Source of the DNA: Flavobacterium sp.
GTDB taxonomy: Bacteria > Bacteroidota > Bacteroidia > Chitinophagales > Chitinophagaceae
Assembly: GCA_030053925.1 (NCBI GenBank)
Contig: JASGCX010000042.1
Location: 1 to 35,108, forward strand
Length of the DNA stretch: 35,108 bases
Direction of reading: 5' to 3'
Shown: piece after piece, positions 17,638 through 26,311 of the stretch
Numbering within the stretch: the stretch's first letter is position 1
Layout: the number at the start of each line of letters is the position of its first letter
Program-made: the position numbers and the translations under genes
Notes under the pieces: model-generated
What the model was told of the DNA's origin: nothing
The model's input: only the letters and a program-made list of their open reading frames with translations
Databases searched by the model: none

Positions 17638-17675
17638 AAAAAATAAAAGCTGTTGGTGAAAGCAACACCAACAGC
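17638..17675 (-). terminator. terminator of the TM2/DUF2752 unit (hairpin B)
   Basis: Read on the minus strand, GCTGTTGGT pairs with ACCAACAGC over a 9-nt loop and is followed by TTTTATTTTTT. It starts 18 bp past the TM2 gene stop. Arms and loop closely match the inverse of hairpin A at 16941-16968. Confidence 0.82.
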
Positions 17676-17692
17676 GATAGAGTGTGTAGTAT

Positions 17693-18055
17693 TTATTGTA
17701 TCATCATCTTTACCATGCTTGCAGTTTCATATGCCTGTTTCTGGTTAAATCTTGATGCCATATTGTCAAGGTTCACAAGGTCAATTATAGTTCCTATACC
17801 GCAAAAACCCATTGTAAGTATATAAAGTATTCCAATTCCTGTGTCACCTACTATGAAACGTTGAATTCCAGCAACGCCAAAAAATCCAATAATTGTAAAA
17901 ACCATTAAGTCTTTTTTCTCTTTCCGTTTACTTCTGAAAAGTGTATAAAACTGCTGCTTTTGTTTTTCAGTCATTTCACTGGTAAGATGTTGTATTAGTA
18001 TTAATTCGTCAGGTTGCAAGTCTGGTAGCATCATAAGCATTTGTTGTTCGTCCAT
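17693..18055 (-). CDS. TM2-domain membrane protein
   Basis: A 120-residue protein. Its N-terminal half is polar and helical (QPDELILIQHLTSEMTEKQKQQFYTLFRSKRKEKKDL). The TM2 domain follows: helix 1 (MVFTIIGFFGVAGIQRFIVG), a short GDTG turn, and helix 2 (GILYILTMGFCGIGTIIDLVNL). TM2 proteins share a GxxGxHxFY-like first helix and a DL after the second; here AGIQRFIVGD and IIDLV fill those places. The biochemical role is unknown. Its start overlaps the end of the DUF2752 gene by 47 bp, suggesting coupled translation. Confidence 0.85.
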   Translation of the reverse strand: MDEQQMLMMLPDLQPDELILIQHLTSEMTEKQKQQFYTLFRSKRKEKKDLMVFTIIGFFGVAGIQRFIVGDTGIGILYILTMGFCGIGTIIDLVNLDNMASRFNQKQAYETASMVKMMIQ

Positions 18056-18326
18056 GTTTGTTTGTTTTGGTTAGTTGATAAATTGGTTCAAAAATATTGT
18101 AAATGATACATATTGTAGCAGGTATTCCTAATACGTGTTCTTGAAATGATTGCCGGAAATTGAAATGCAAAGCGTAGTAAATAGAATGTCCAATGCCACA
18201 ACCAAAACAAGACTTAAACCCAATTAACTTAAACAAGCAAAAAGAAGGTAACCCTTTTGAAATATCCATAAAATACAATAAACAAAGAGCAATTGTCCAT
18301 ATTACCGTAGCTGAATATTTTCTCAT
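18009..18326 (-). CDS. DUF2752-family membrane protein
   Basis: A 105-residue protein with an N-terminal hydrophobic helix (ATVIWTIALCLLYFMDI), then the family hallmark GFKSCFGCGIGHSIYYALHFNF (a CxxCGxG-like core before a helix), and a second membrane helix (VLGIPATICIIYNIFEPIY). DUF2752 proteins are small inner-membrane proteins of unknown function often encoded next to TM2 proteins in Bacteroidota, as here. The 47-bp overlap with the TM2 gene in another frame is long, but both reading frames look genuine. Confidence 0.82.
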   Translation of the reverse strand: MRKYSATVIWTIALCLLYFMDISKGLPSFCLFKLIGFKSCFGCGIGHSIYYALHFNFRQSFQEHVLGIPATICIIYNIFEPIYQLTKTNKHGRTTNAYDATRLAT

Positions 18327-18367
18327 TCTAAGTTATATTTTCTTACCAAGATTACACAATATTTTCT

Positions 18368-18407
18368 GTACTCTTTGCGCTTCCTGCTTTGTGTACTTTG
18401 TGGTTAC
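18368..18407. repeat. degenerate CACAAAG-type gene-end repeat
   Basis: On the minus strand this reads AACCACAAAGTACACAAAGC followed by AGCGCAAAGAGTAC, a run of related ACAAAG words. It starts immediately past the glgB stop. Similar words occur near 15131-15171 and 16880-16930. Confidence 0.55.
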
Positions 18408-18408
18408 A

Positions 18409-20442
18409 CTACCCCAACACCACACCTGCCAACGGCGGCAAATGCAATGTGAGTTTATAGCATTTAGTGTCTTCATCTACCAATTCAGCTTTTATTGTGG
18501 GGTTAAACACATTGCCTGTGCCCCAATAAGCTTTGTCGTTACTGTTAAATATTTCTTGCCACTCGCTTTTGCCATGCACATAAATTTCCCAATTCATGCG
18601 CACTACAGGTGTCATGTTTAGCACTACCACTACATCATTTTCGGGTAATTCGCCTTTGCGCTTGTACACCATTACACATTCGTCTCGGTGGTTTAGGTCT
18701 ATCCATTCAAAGCCATCATTGCCAAATTGTTTTTCGTACAAAGCGGGCTGACCACGGTAGAGTTCATTTAGCTTTTGCACACAATATTTCATACCACCAT
18801 GACTTACATGTTTTAATAAATCCCATTGTAGTTCGGTTTTGTAATTCCATTCGGCAGTTTGCGCAAATTCATCGCCCATAAACAACAACTTAGCTCCAGG
18901 ATGCGTAAACATGTAGGTATATAGCAAGCGTAGGTTGGCAAACTTTTGCCACTCATCGCCAGGCATTTTGTAAATCATGGGGCTTTTGCCATGCACTACT
19001 TCATCGTGACTAAGTGGTAGCATAAAGTTTTCGTCGTTAAAGTAAGCCATGCTAAACGTAAACTTATTCTGCGAACCTTTGCGCAGCAAAGGGTCTATTT
19101 TAAAGTAATCTAGCGTATCGTGCATCCAACCCATCATCCATTTCATACCAAAGCCTAAGCCGCCTTCAAAAGTGGGTTTGCTTATGCCTGGCCAGTCTGT
19201 TGCTTCTTCTGCAATGGTTTGTGTATCAGGAAAATCTCTGTACAAAGTTTCGTTAAGGTCTTTAATAAAAGCAATGGCTTCAATATTGCCATTACCACCG
19301 TATTCATTTGGTTCCCATTCGCCTTCTTCACGGCTATAATCGAGGCGCAGCATAGAACTCACGGCATCTACACGCAAGCCATCAATGTGAAATTGATCGT
19401 ACCAAAAACGAGCACTACTAATTAAAAAGCTCTTTATTTCACCACGTTTATAGTTAAAAATATAGCTGTTCCAATCTGGATGAAAACCCTTGCGCATATC
19501 GGCATATTCGTAGGTATGTGTACCATCAAATAAGTACAAACCATGTGCATCGTAAGGAAAATGCGAAGGCACCCAATCGAGTATTACACCAATGCCTGCT
19601 TGGTGCAGGCAATCTACCAAGTAAGCAAAATCTTGTGGGTTGCCAAAGCGACTAGTAGGGGCAAAAAAGCCCGTACCTTGATAGCCCCAACTACCATCAA
19701 ACGGATGCTCCATTACAGGCATAAACTCAACGTGGGTAAAAGCCATTTCTTTTAGGTAAGGTACCAACAGTGCTGCTATATCGCCATAAGTATTATAGCT
19801 TTCTTCATCGTTTTTATCTGGTCGCATCCAGCTAGCCAAGTGCATTTCGTACACAGAGTAAGGTGCATTTAGTGCATTGTGTTGTTTGCGTTCTTGCATC
19901 CATTTATCGTCCTGCCAATTGTAGTCAGTAGCCCAAGTGATAGATGCAGTGAATGGGCGTATTTCAGAGAAATGTGCAAATGGATCTGCCTTATCTAGTC
20001 GTGCATTTTCGTAGCCATGAATATGGTATTTATAAGCCTCTCCTTTTAAAATATTGGGTATAAAACCTTCCCAAATGCCCGAACTATCTTGCCTTACTTT
20101 TAGTGGATGCGCTGTTTTATCCCATTTATTAAAATAGCCTGTAACGCTTATGAATGTTGCATTTGGTGCCCACACAGCAAAGTAAGTACCATCTATCCCT
20201 AGCACGGTTAGTTGCGTATTGCCAAACACTTTATACAAGTTATAGTGCGTACCGTTTTGAAAGTTGTGCACATCTTCATCGGTAAATAAAGAGTAGTTCC
20301 AAACGGGTTGTTGTGTATCTATAAAATGAGAATCTTCGTATTTTTTTTCGGCTACCATTCCAACTTTTTTTATGTTTTGTTCTCTTGGGTTTATTGAATT
20401 AGCATCTTCTTGCAACAGTGTATTTTTAGGCATAGCAACCAT
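18409..20442 (-). CDS. glgB: 1,4-alpha-glucan branching enzyme
   Basis: A 677-residue GH13 branching enzyme that moves alpha-1,4 chains to alpha-1,6 positions during glycogen synthesis. An N-terminal CBM48-type beta-sandwich (about 75-165, GTYFAVWAPNATFISVTGYFNKW) precedes the catalytic barrel: DWVPSHF (289-295), GLRVDAVSSM with nucleophile Asp359, TIAEEATDWP with the acid/base Glu at 412, and LSHDEVVHGK with Asp480. A beta-sandwich domain ends the protein. It lies on the same strand as the amylase, SLC45 transporter, glgC and glgA, but is separated from them by a plus-strand two-gene unit, so it has its own promoter. All catalytic motifs are intact. Confidence 0.96.
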   Translation of the reverse strand: MVAMPKNTLLQEDANSINPREQNIKKVGMVAEKKYEDSHFIDTQQPVWNYSLFTDEDVHNFQNGTHYNLYKVFGNTQLTVLGIDGTYFAVWAPNATFISVTGYFNKWDKTAHPLKVRQDSSGIWEGFIPNILKGEAYKYHIHGYENARLDKADPFAHFSEIRPFTASITWATDYNWQDDKWMQERKQHNALNAPYSVYEMHLASWMRPDKNDEESYNTYGDIAALLVPYLKEMAFTHVEFMPVMEHPFDGSWGYQGTGFFAPTSRFGNPQDFAYLVDCLHQAGIGVILDWVPSHFPYDAHGLYLFDGTHTYEYADMRKGFHPDWNSYIFNYKRGEIKSFLISSARFWYDQFHIDGLRVDAVSSMLRLDYSREEGEWEPNEYGGNGNIEAIAFIKDLNETLYRDFPDTQTIAEEATDWPGISKPTFEGGLGFGMKWMMGWMHDTLDYFKIDPLLRKGSQNKFTFSMAYFNDENFMLPLSHDEVVHGKSPMIYKMPGDEWQKFANLRLLYTYMFTHPGAKLLFMGDEFAQTAEWNYKTELQWDLLKHVSHGGMKYCVQKLNELYRGQPALYEKQFGNDGFEWIDLNHRDECVMVYKRKGELPENDVVVVLNMTPVVRMNWEIYVHGKSEWQEIFNSNDKAYWGTGNVFNPTIKAELVDEDTKCYKLTLHLPPLAGVVLG

Positions 20443-20555
20443 TGATAATAATTAACATTTTATTACAACTAATTTATTAGTTTATGTAACGCAATTTATA
20501 CATTTTACATGCAATTAGCCACATTAGTTTTAGGGTAAACACATAAAAACAACAA

Positions 20556-23318
20556 ATGAAAAAACTAACACTTCTTTTTAGCATTTCGGTGCTACTATCT
20601 ATCGTATCGTGGGCCCAACAAGCAAGCATTAAAGGCAAGCTGATAGACACTACCAACAAGCAAAGTTTACAACATGCAGTAGTATCTATTATAAAGCAAA
20701 AAGACAGTGTACTACTGAAATACACAAGAGTTGATGCCAATGGCAATTTTGAACTGAAAAATATTCTCGCAGGCAATTACATACTGCAAATAACCTACCC
20801 ATTTTACGCAGATTATGTAGATAATTTTAGCCTTGAAGCTAACAGTACCAAAACACTTGGCACCATTGCATTGATTGAAAAAGTGAAATTGCTGGAGGAA
20901 GTAATTGTAAAACAAAAAATATCTGCCATTCGTATAAAAGGCGATACCACAGAATACAAAGCAGATAGCTTTAAAGTAGGCCCCAATGCCAATGTGCAAG
21001 ACTTACTAAAACGTATGCCAGGCATACAAGTTAATAGCAAAGGCGAAATAACCACACAAGGCCAAAAAGTAGAAAAAATATTGGTAGATGGAGAAGAGTT
21101 TTTTAGTGACGACCCTGCTGTAGTAGCACAAACCTTACGTGCAGATGCAGTAAATACGGTACAAGTATTTGACAAAAAAAGTGATCAGGCCACTTTTAGC
21201 GGTATAGATGATGGCGTAAAAACTAAAACCATTAACCTACAATTAAAAGACGACAAGAAGAAAGGCTATTTTGGTAAAGCTGAAGGCGGTACCGACTTTG
21301 ACTATTACAAGTCTGGTAAAATTTTAGCCAATGCCTTTAAAGGCAAACGCAAAATAGCTGGTTACATTACTTACGACAATACAAAGTTTGAAAGCTTAAA
21401 CTGGCAAGAAAGAGACAATTATGGCGGCAATATAAATACCAATACCGAATTTGGTGATGATGGTAGCGTATATTTTTATAACAATGGTGATGAGTTTAGC
21501 AATAGTTCGGGTTTACCAAATGCTTTAACTGCAGGCTTGCAATACAGTAAAAAATGGAATCAAGACAAGCAAAATATTAATGGTAATTATCAGTATAACA
21601 ACCTTCGAGTGAATGGTACCACCAAAACCATTACGCAAAACATTCTTAACGGCGACTCTAGTTTTACTAACCTGCAAGAACAAAATTTTACCAGTTTTAA
21701 AACACGTAACCGCATAAAAAACGTGTACGATTGGACTATTGACAGCACAAGTTCTTTGAAAATAACACTTGCTGCCGGCATTACAACAGGCGATAATTCT
21801 GGTAGAACCATTGGTAACGCTAGGTATGTAAATGGCAGCTTTTTAATTAATGAAACTGATAGATACTCATCTAGTATTAGCAATAACAAAAGCCTTAACA
21901 CCACACTATTTTACCGTAAGCGTTTTCAGAAAAAAGGTAGAACCATGTCACTTACTGCTGACTTTAATTTTAACAACAACAATAATAAGGCTTACTTAAA
22001 ATCGGTTAATAACTACTATACCAAACTAGGTGCAATTAACAGCAATGAAAACATTGACCAATATAAACCCAATGAAGACAACGCTAAAACCATTGCTGCT
22101 AAAGCATCTTACACAGAACCACTTTGGAAAAACACATTTGTAGAAGTAAACTATAAATACGCATTAAACACCAACGATGCATCACGTATCACATATAGTA
22201 AAGGCACTAATGATTATAACCAATTTGTAGACTCGTTAAGCAACCACTATTTATACAACAATCATGCGCATACAGGAGGTTTTAATGTACGCTACACTGG
22301 CAAAAAAATTAACTTCTCGGTAGGTACAGGCTTAGGCACAGTAAGCTTTAAACAAACAGATGTTTTTACTGGTGACAAGCGCAATATCAATTTTACCAAC
22401 TTACTGCCTGCAGCGAGTTTCAACTATAATTTTGCAAAGCAAACACGCCTCATTATTGGCTACAATGGCAACACTAGAAATCCATCTTTACAGCAAATAC
22501 AACCTTTGCGAGATAATTCGGACCCACTAAACATAAACATTGGTAATAAAGATTTGCAACAAGAATTTACCAATACTTTCAGCCTTAATTTTAATGACTA
22601 TAAGGTGTTAAAAGGCAGAGGTATTTATGTTAATGCTAACTTCTCTACGGTTAACAATGCTATTAGTAATTTGAGCAAGGTAGATACACTTGGTAGACGT
22701 GTAAACCAAAGCATCAACGTAGATGGTAACTATAATGGTAGAATGTACTTTAGTTACAGCATGACCATCTTTAAAAAATTCAACCTAGGTTTTGATTTTA
22801 ACCCAAGCATAAGAAGGAGCGTAAATTATGTGAACAATCAAAAAAACGTTAACGATAATGTACGCCTTGGCTACAACATCAATCTTAATTACAACAGCGA
22901 TAAATGGCTAAGTTTTTATCTTGGTGCAGGCGCAAATCATAACCGCTCAAAATCGTCTATTAACAATAACATTGAAACCAAATATTGGACTTACGAATCG
23001 TATGGTGAAGTAGAAATGAAGCTACCCAAAAAATGGTATTTAAACATTGATGAAGATATTACCGTGTATCAAAAAACAGCCGCTTTTGCTAATCAGAGAG
23101 ACATTTTCATTGTTAATGCTTCTATCAAAAAGTCAATTGATAAAAATGAAAACTGGCAAATAAAAGCTTCTGTAAACGATATCTTCAAGCAAAACCAAGG
23201 TATTAATCGTAACATCACTAGCAACTTTATTACCGAAACATCTAGCCAAACCATTCAACGCTATTTCTTGCTAACGCTCATTTTCAACTTTAGTAAAAAT
23301 GGCAAACCAAGTAACTAG
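20556..23318 (+). CDS. TonB-receptor-like outer-membrane beta-barrel protein
   Basis: A 920-residue exported protein. A signal peptide (MKKLTLLFSISVLLSIVSWAQ) is followed by a carboxypeptidase-regulatory-like domain (about 23-105, ASIKGKLIDTTNKQSLQHAVVSI) and a plug-like part (about 135-235: NVQDLLKRMPGIQVNSKG, KILVDGEEFFSDDP, LRADAVNTVQVFDKKSD). The rest is a long asparagine- and tyrosine-rich beta-barrel ending LLTLIFNFSK. This resembles the OMP_b-brl_3 group rather than SusC. The ligand is unknown. A GLPGLI-family gene follows on the same strand 106 bp later, a pairing often seen in Bacteroidota. It is divergent from glgB. Confidence 0.88.
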   Translation: MKKLTLLFSISVLLSIVSWAQQASIKGKLIDTTNKQSLQHAVVSIIKQKDSVLLKYTRVDANGNFELKNILAGNYILQITYPFYADYVDNFSLEANSTKTLGTIALIEKVKLLEEVIVKQKISAIRIKGDTTEYKADSFKVGPNANVQDLLKRMPGIQVNSKGEITTQGQKVEKILVDGEEFFSDDPAVVAQTLRADAVNTVQVFDKKSDQATFSGIDDGVKTKTINLQLKDDKKKGYFGKAEGGTDFDYYKSGKILANAFKGKRKIAGYITYDNTKFESLNWQERDNYGGNINTNTEFGDDGSVYFYNNGDEFSNSSGLPNALTAGLQYSKKWNQDKQNINGNYQYNNLRVNGTTKTITQNILNGDSSFTNLQEQNFTSFKTRNRIKNVYDWTIDSTSSLKITLAAGITTGDNSGRTIGNARYVNGSFLINETDRYSSSISNNKSLNTTLFYRKRFQKKGRTMSLTADFNFNNNNNKAYLKSVNNYYTKLGAINSNENIDQYKPNEDNAKTIAAKASYTEPLWKNTFVEVNYKYALNTNDASRITYSKGTNDYNQFVDSLSNHYLYNNHAHTGGFNVRYTGKKINFSVGTGLGTVSFKQTDVFTGDKRNINFTNLLPAASFNYNFAKQTRLIIGYNGNTRNPSLQQIQPLRDNSDPLNINIGNKDLQQEFTNTFSLNFNDYKVLKGRGIYVNANFSTVNNAISNLSKVDTLGRRVNQSINVDGNYNGRMYFSYSMTIFKKFNLGFDFNPSIRRSVNYVNNQKNVNDNVRLGYNINLNYNSDKWLSFYLGAGANHNRSKSSINNNIETKYWTYESYGEVEMKLPKKWYLNIDEDITVYQKTAAFANQRDIFIVNASIKKSIDKNENWQIKASVNDIFKQNQGINRNITSNFITETSSQTIQRYFLLTLIFNFSKNGKPSN

Positions 23319-23324
23319 GACTAT

Positions 23325-23395
23325 CTCTGGCAGATAACGCAGAATATTTAGAAAGCAGTCTCGCTTATCTGCAAAAATCAACAGCATCAGCTAGC
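23325..23395. repeat. GCAGATAA-type intergenic inverted repeat
   Basis: GCAGATAA at 23330-23337 and its perfect inverse TTATCTGC at 23365-23372 enclose a 27-nt loop, followed by AAAATCAACAGCATCAGC. It lies between the barrel gene and the GLPGLI gene. A related word (ATCAGCGTCATCAGCG) occurs near 15248-15264. It may moderate read-through between the two genes. Confidence 0.55.
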
Positions 23396-23424
23396 TATTT
23401 ATTAATAAAAAAAACAGAAAAATC

Positions 23425-24165
23425 ATGAAAATACTATTAGCATCATTGCTTACAATGCTTACCCTCACAAGCTTTGCGCAAACACAGTTTATTACAGCAG
23501 GCAGGGTTGAATACGAGAAAACCTACAACCAACATAGTGTTTTAGATGATGAACACAACGAAGGCGAATGGATACAACAAATGCGCAAAAACTATCCAAA
23601 GTTTGTACGTGATGTGTACGAATTGCAGTTTGCCAATAATAAGTCATCATTTAAACTAGCCAAAGAAAATCTAGATAATAAATACTTGTGGCGAGGCAAA
23701 CCATCAAGCACTGATGTAACTATAAAAGACTGCGAAAACAATCGCATTGCCTTACAAAAAGAAGTGTTTGAAACACAATACTTACTACAAGATAGTATGC
23801 GTAATTATCAATGGCGCATTACCGATGAAACACGCACCATTGCAGGCTTTGAGTGCAAAAAAGCAGTTACAAAAATTTGCGACAGCGTATATGTAGTAGC
23901 TTTTTATACCGACCAAATTATGATAAGCAGCGGCCCTGAAAGTTTTGGCGGTTTACCGGGTTTAATACTTGGCCTTGCAGTACCACGTTTACACACTACA
24001 TGGTTTGCCACCAAGCTAGAACTTGTACAACCAACGGCTACACAAACCACACCAACACAAAAAGGCAAAAAAACTACGTGGCAGCAACTTGAAGCAGACC
24101 TTACCAAACTAAAAGCCCGCTGGGGTGATTATGGCACAAAATATCTGTGGAATTTTATGTTGTAA
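23425..24165 (+). CDS. GLPGLI-family exported protein
   Basis: A 246-residue protein with a signal peptide (MKILLASLLTMLTLTSFAQ). The family signature GLPGLI is at residues 176-181 within SSGPESFGGLPGLILGL. Two cysteines in FECKKAVTKIC (143, 152) may form a disulphide, and a third is at about 103. The fold is beta-rich and presumed periplasmic or surface-exposed; the function is unknown. Family members commonly accompany outer-membrane barrel proteins, and here the gene follows one at 106 bp, so the two probably work together or share a transcript. A strong terminator lies 28 bp downstream. Confidence 0.9.
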   Translation: MKILLASLLTMLTLTSFAQTQFITAGRVEYEKTYNQHSVLDDEHNEGEWIQQMRKNYPKFVRDVYELQFANNKSSFKLAKENLDNKYLWRGKPSSTDVTIKDCENNRIALQKEVFETQYLLQDSMRNYQWRITDETRTIAGFECKKAVTKICDSVYVVAFYTDQIMISSGPESFGGLPGLILGLAVPRLHTTWFATKLELVQPTATQTTPTQKGKKTTWQQLEADLTKLKARWGDYGTKYLWNFML

Positions 24166-24192
24166 CCTTATATACAAAACGCTCTTCAAAAC

Positions 24193-24229
24193 AAAAATCC
24201 CCATGCAATAATTGCGTGGGGATTTTTTT
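24193..24229. terminator. terminator after the GLPGLI gene
   Basis: AAAAATCCCCATGC pairs with GCGTGGGGATTTTT (one G-T wobble) over an AT-rich loop, followed by more T. The outer stem (AAAATCCCC/GGGGATTTT) is the same as in the terminator at 4828-4866. The A tract on the left could let it also work for minus-strand transcripts. Confidence 0.9.
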
Positions 24230-24340
24230 ATGTAACCAGTTTTTGTACAGCTATAATACTTTGTTGCATTGCCCTACCAATACCTATTTGGTATGTTTAG
24301 TACTTTATGCAGCAACAGATAGCAACATTAACACCGCCAT

Positions 24341-26191
24341 CTATTTACCCAACTGCAACACCAACATACGTTTAGCAGCAACCTTAAATTGGTTGCCTAG
24401 GTTGTTATTGGTTACAACATCGGTAGCTTTTGTAAAACCTGTGGTGCGTTCGGTATAATTACTAAAGTTTACAGTTTTATCTTTTTCACTGGTATTCATC
24501 ACGCACATAACGGTTTGGTTAGCATCGTATCTAAAGTACACATACAAGCCATCATCTGGCAGGTACTGCATCAATTTACCTGTTTTTAAAGCCGATGATG
24601 TTAAGCGATACGTACCTAATTTCTTCACTAAATCTTGCACCGATTTTTCATCGGCACTTAATCCTGCACCTGTAAAAGCACTCTTTTTATCGCCTTGCCA
24701 GCCACCTGCAAAATCTAAACGCACCAAGCCATCGGGGTTACTTTCACCAGCCATTAATATTTCTGTACCGTAGTACAATTGAGGGATGCCTCTACAAGTG
24801 AGCAACCATTGAATACCCATTTTTTGCTTTTCTACATCGCCTTTTACCGTGGTAAAAAAGCGTGTCATATCGTGGTTGTCTAAGAAAATAACATTGCGAG
24901 TGGCATCTTTATACACAAAGTCTTGCGCCAAAGTGTTGTATAGTTTGGTCACGCCTTCTGTCCAGCCATATTTTTCGTTAAGCGCAGGTTGTATACCATA
25001 AAACAAAGTTTGAAAATCAACCGAACCTTGCAAGTTGCTTTTCTTAGTTATGTTTAAATTGTTTTGTACAAAATAGCTTTGGTTAACTACGCCATGTACC
25101 CAATTTTCGCCAAACATGGTTATAGCAGGGTATTCATCGGTTAAGGCTTTGTTGCAGCGGTTCATAAAACCCATATCGTTGTATATATAGGTATCAATGC
25201 GCCAGCCATCTACACCAAACTCTTCAACACACCACAAAGCATGTTCAATTAAGAAATTAGCCACATAAGGGTTGCTGTGATTAAGGTCGGGCATTTGCGG
25301 TACAAACCAACCGTCTGTGGTAATGGTAGCATCTTTTTTAGAGCCATAGGGGTCAAACAAAGGTTGGTCTTTAAAGCTAGTGCCAGTGTAAGTAGGCCAT
25401 TGGTGGTACCAATCTTTGGTGGGTTGGTCTAAAAATGTAAAATGATAACTGCCTACGTGATTGTACACAGCATCTTGTATCAGTTTCATGCCACGTTGGT
25501 GCAAGGCATCGCTTAGTTTTTTGTAAGCTTCGCTGCCGCCATAGCGTGGGTCTATTTTAAAATGATTGGTAAATGCATAACCATGTTCTGTACGGTTAGG
25601 CATATCGTTTTCAAGCACGGGTGTCATCCACAAGGTAGTTACACCAAGGCTTTGCAAATAATCTAGGTGGTTTATAACGCCTTGTAAATCGCCGCCATGG
25701 CGCAAGTACATCGAATCTCTGTTAAGCGATTGGTCACGCATACCAGCAATTTTATCGTTGCTTACATCACCATTGCTAAACCTATCGGGCATTAAAAAGT
25801 AAATAAAATCTGATGAGTTAACGCCTTTGGCAAACGTTGTACCCATGCCTTTACGGCGAGGTTTTAAAGGCCATTGTACAGCAGTAGTTTTGCCACCTTC
25901 GGTAAATGTGATAGCCACGTTACCAGCTTTAGCAGTAGGCGCAATAGCCACATCTACAGCTAGGTATTTACTATTATCAAGCTGATGTACTTTAGTAATA
26001 CTAACACCGGGATATTTGATAGACACTTGTTGCTTGTTTAAGCCTTCTTTATCAGCCTTTACTAGCAATTGCACATTGTGCCATTTCATGCCTACCCACC
26101 AATTGCTAGGATACACATCTATGTTTTGTGCGTTAATATTACTAGCAAATGAACTAGCCAACAAGCACAGGAAAAGTAACTTCTTCTTCAT
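24341..26191 (-). CDS. secreted GH13 cyclomaltodextrinase/neopullulanase-like amylase (SusA-like)
   Basis: A 616-residue exported glycoside hydrolase acting on maltodextrins or starch fragments, probably in the periplasm. The signal peptide is MKKKLLFLCLLASSFASNINAQ. A N-terminal beta-sandwich (about 23-115) resembles the cyclomaltodextrinase N domain. The GH13 barrel shows DAVYNHVG (240-247), GWRIDTY with nucleophile Asp333, FGENW with acid/base Glu362 and LDNHDMTR with Asp441. A small beta C-domain ends it. Start taken at 26191; the frame opens 15 codons earlier, but those residues would sit before the signal peptide. The neighbouring SLC45-type transporter 120 bp upstream on the same strand suggests that its products are imported. 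Confidence 0.92.
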   Translation of the reverse strand: MKKKLLFLCLLASSFASNINAQNIDVYPSNWWVGMKWHNVQLLVKADKEGLNKQQVSIKYPGVSITKVHQLDNSKYLAVDVAIAPTAKAGNVAITFTEGGKTTAVQWPLKPRRKGMGTTFAKGVNSSDFIYFLMPDRFSNGDVSNDKIAGMRDQSLNRDSMYLRHGGDLQGVINHLDYLQSLGVTTLWMTPVLENDMPNRTEHGYAFTNHFKIDPRYGGSEAYKKLSDALHQRGMKLIQDAVYNHVGSYHFTFLDQPTKDWYHQWPTYTGTSFKDQPLFDPYGSKKDATITTDGWFVPQMPDLNHSNPYVANFLIEHALWCVEEFGVDGWRIDTYIYNDMGFMNRCNKALTDEYPAITMFGENWVHGVVNQSYFVQNNLNITKKSNLQGSVDFQTLFYGIQPALNEKYGWTEGVTKLYNTLAQDFVYKDATRNVIFLDNHDMTRFFTTVKGDVEKQKMGIQWLLTCRGIPQLYYGTEILMAGESNPDGLVRLDFAGGWQGDKKSAFTGAGLSADEKSVQDLVKKLGTYRLTSSALKTGKLMQYLPDDGLYVYFRYDANQTVMCVMNTSEKDKTVNFSNYTERTTGFTKATDVVTNNNLGNQFKVAAKRMLVLQLGK

Positions 26192-26311
26192 AATGATTAA
26201 TTTATAAAATATTTGTGCGTACTGCACTATTGCCAATGTACATTCTACAGCCGCAGTGTGCGCCGCAACGGCAGCTAAATAGTAGTACTAGCGTTGGTTT
26301 AATAATAATTT

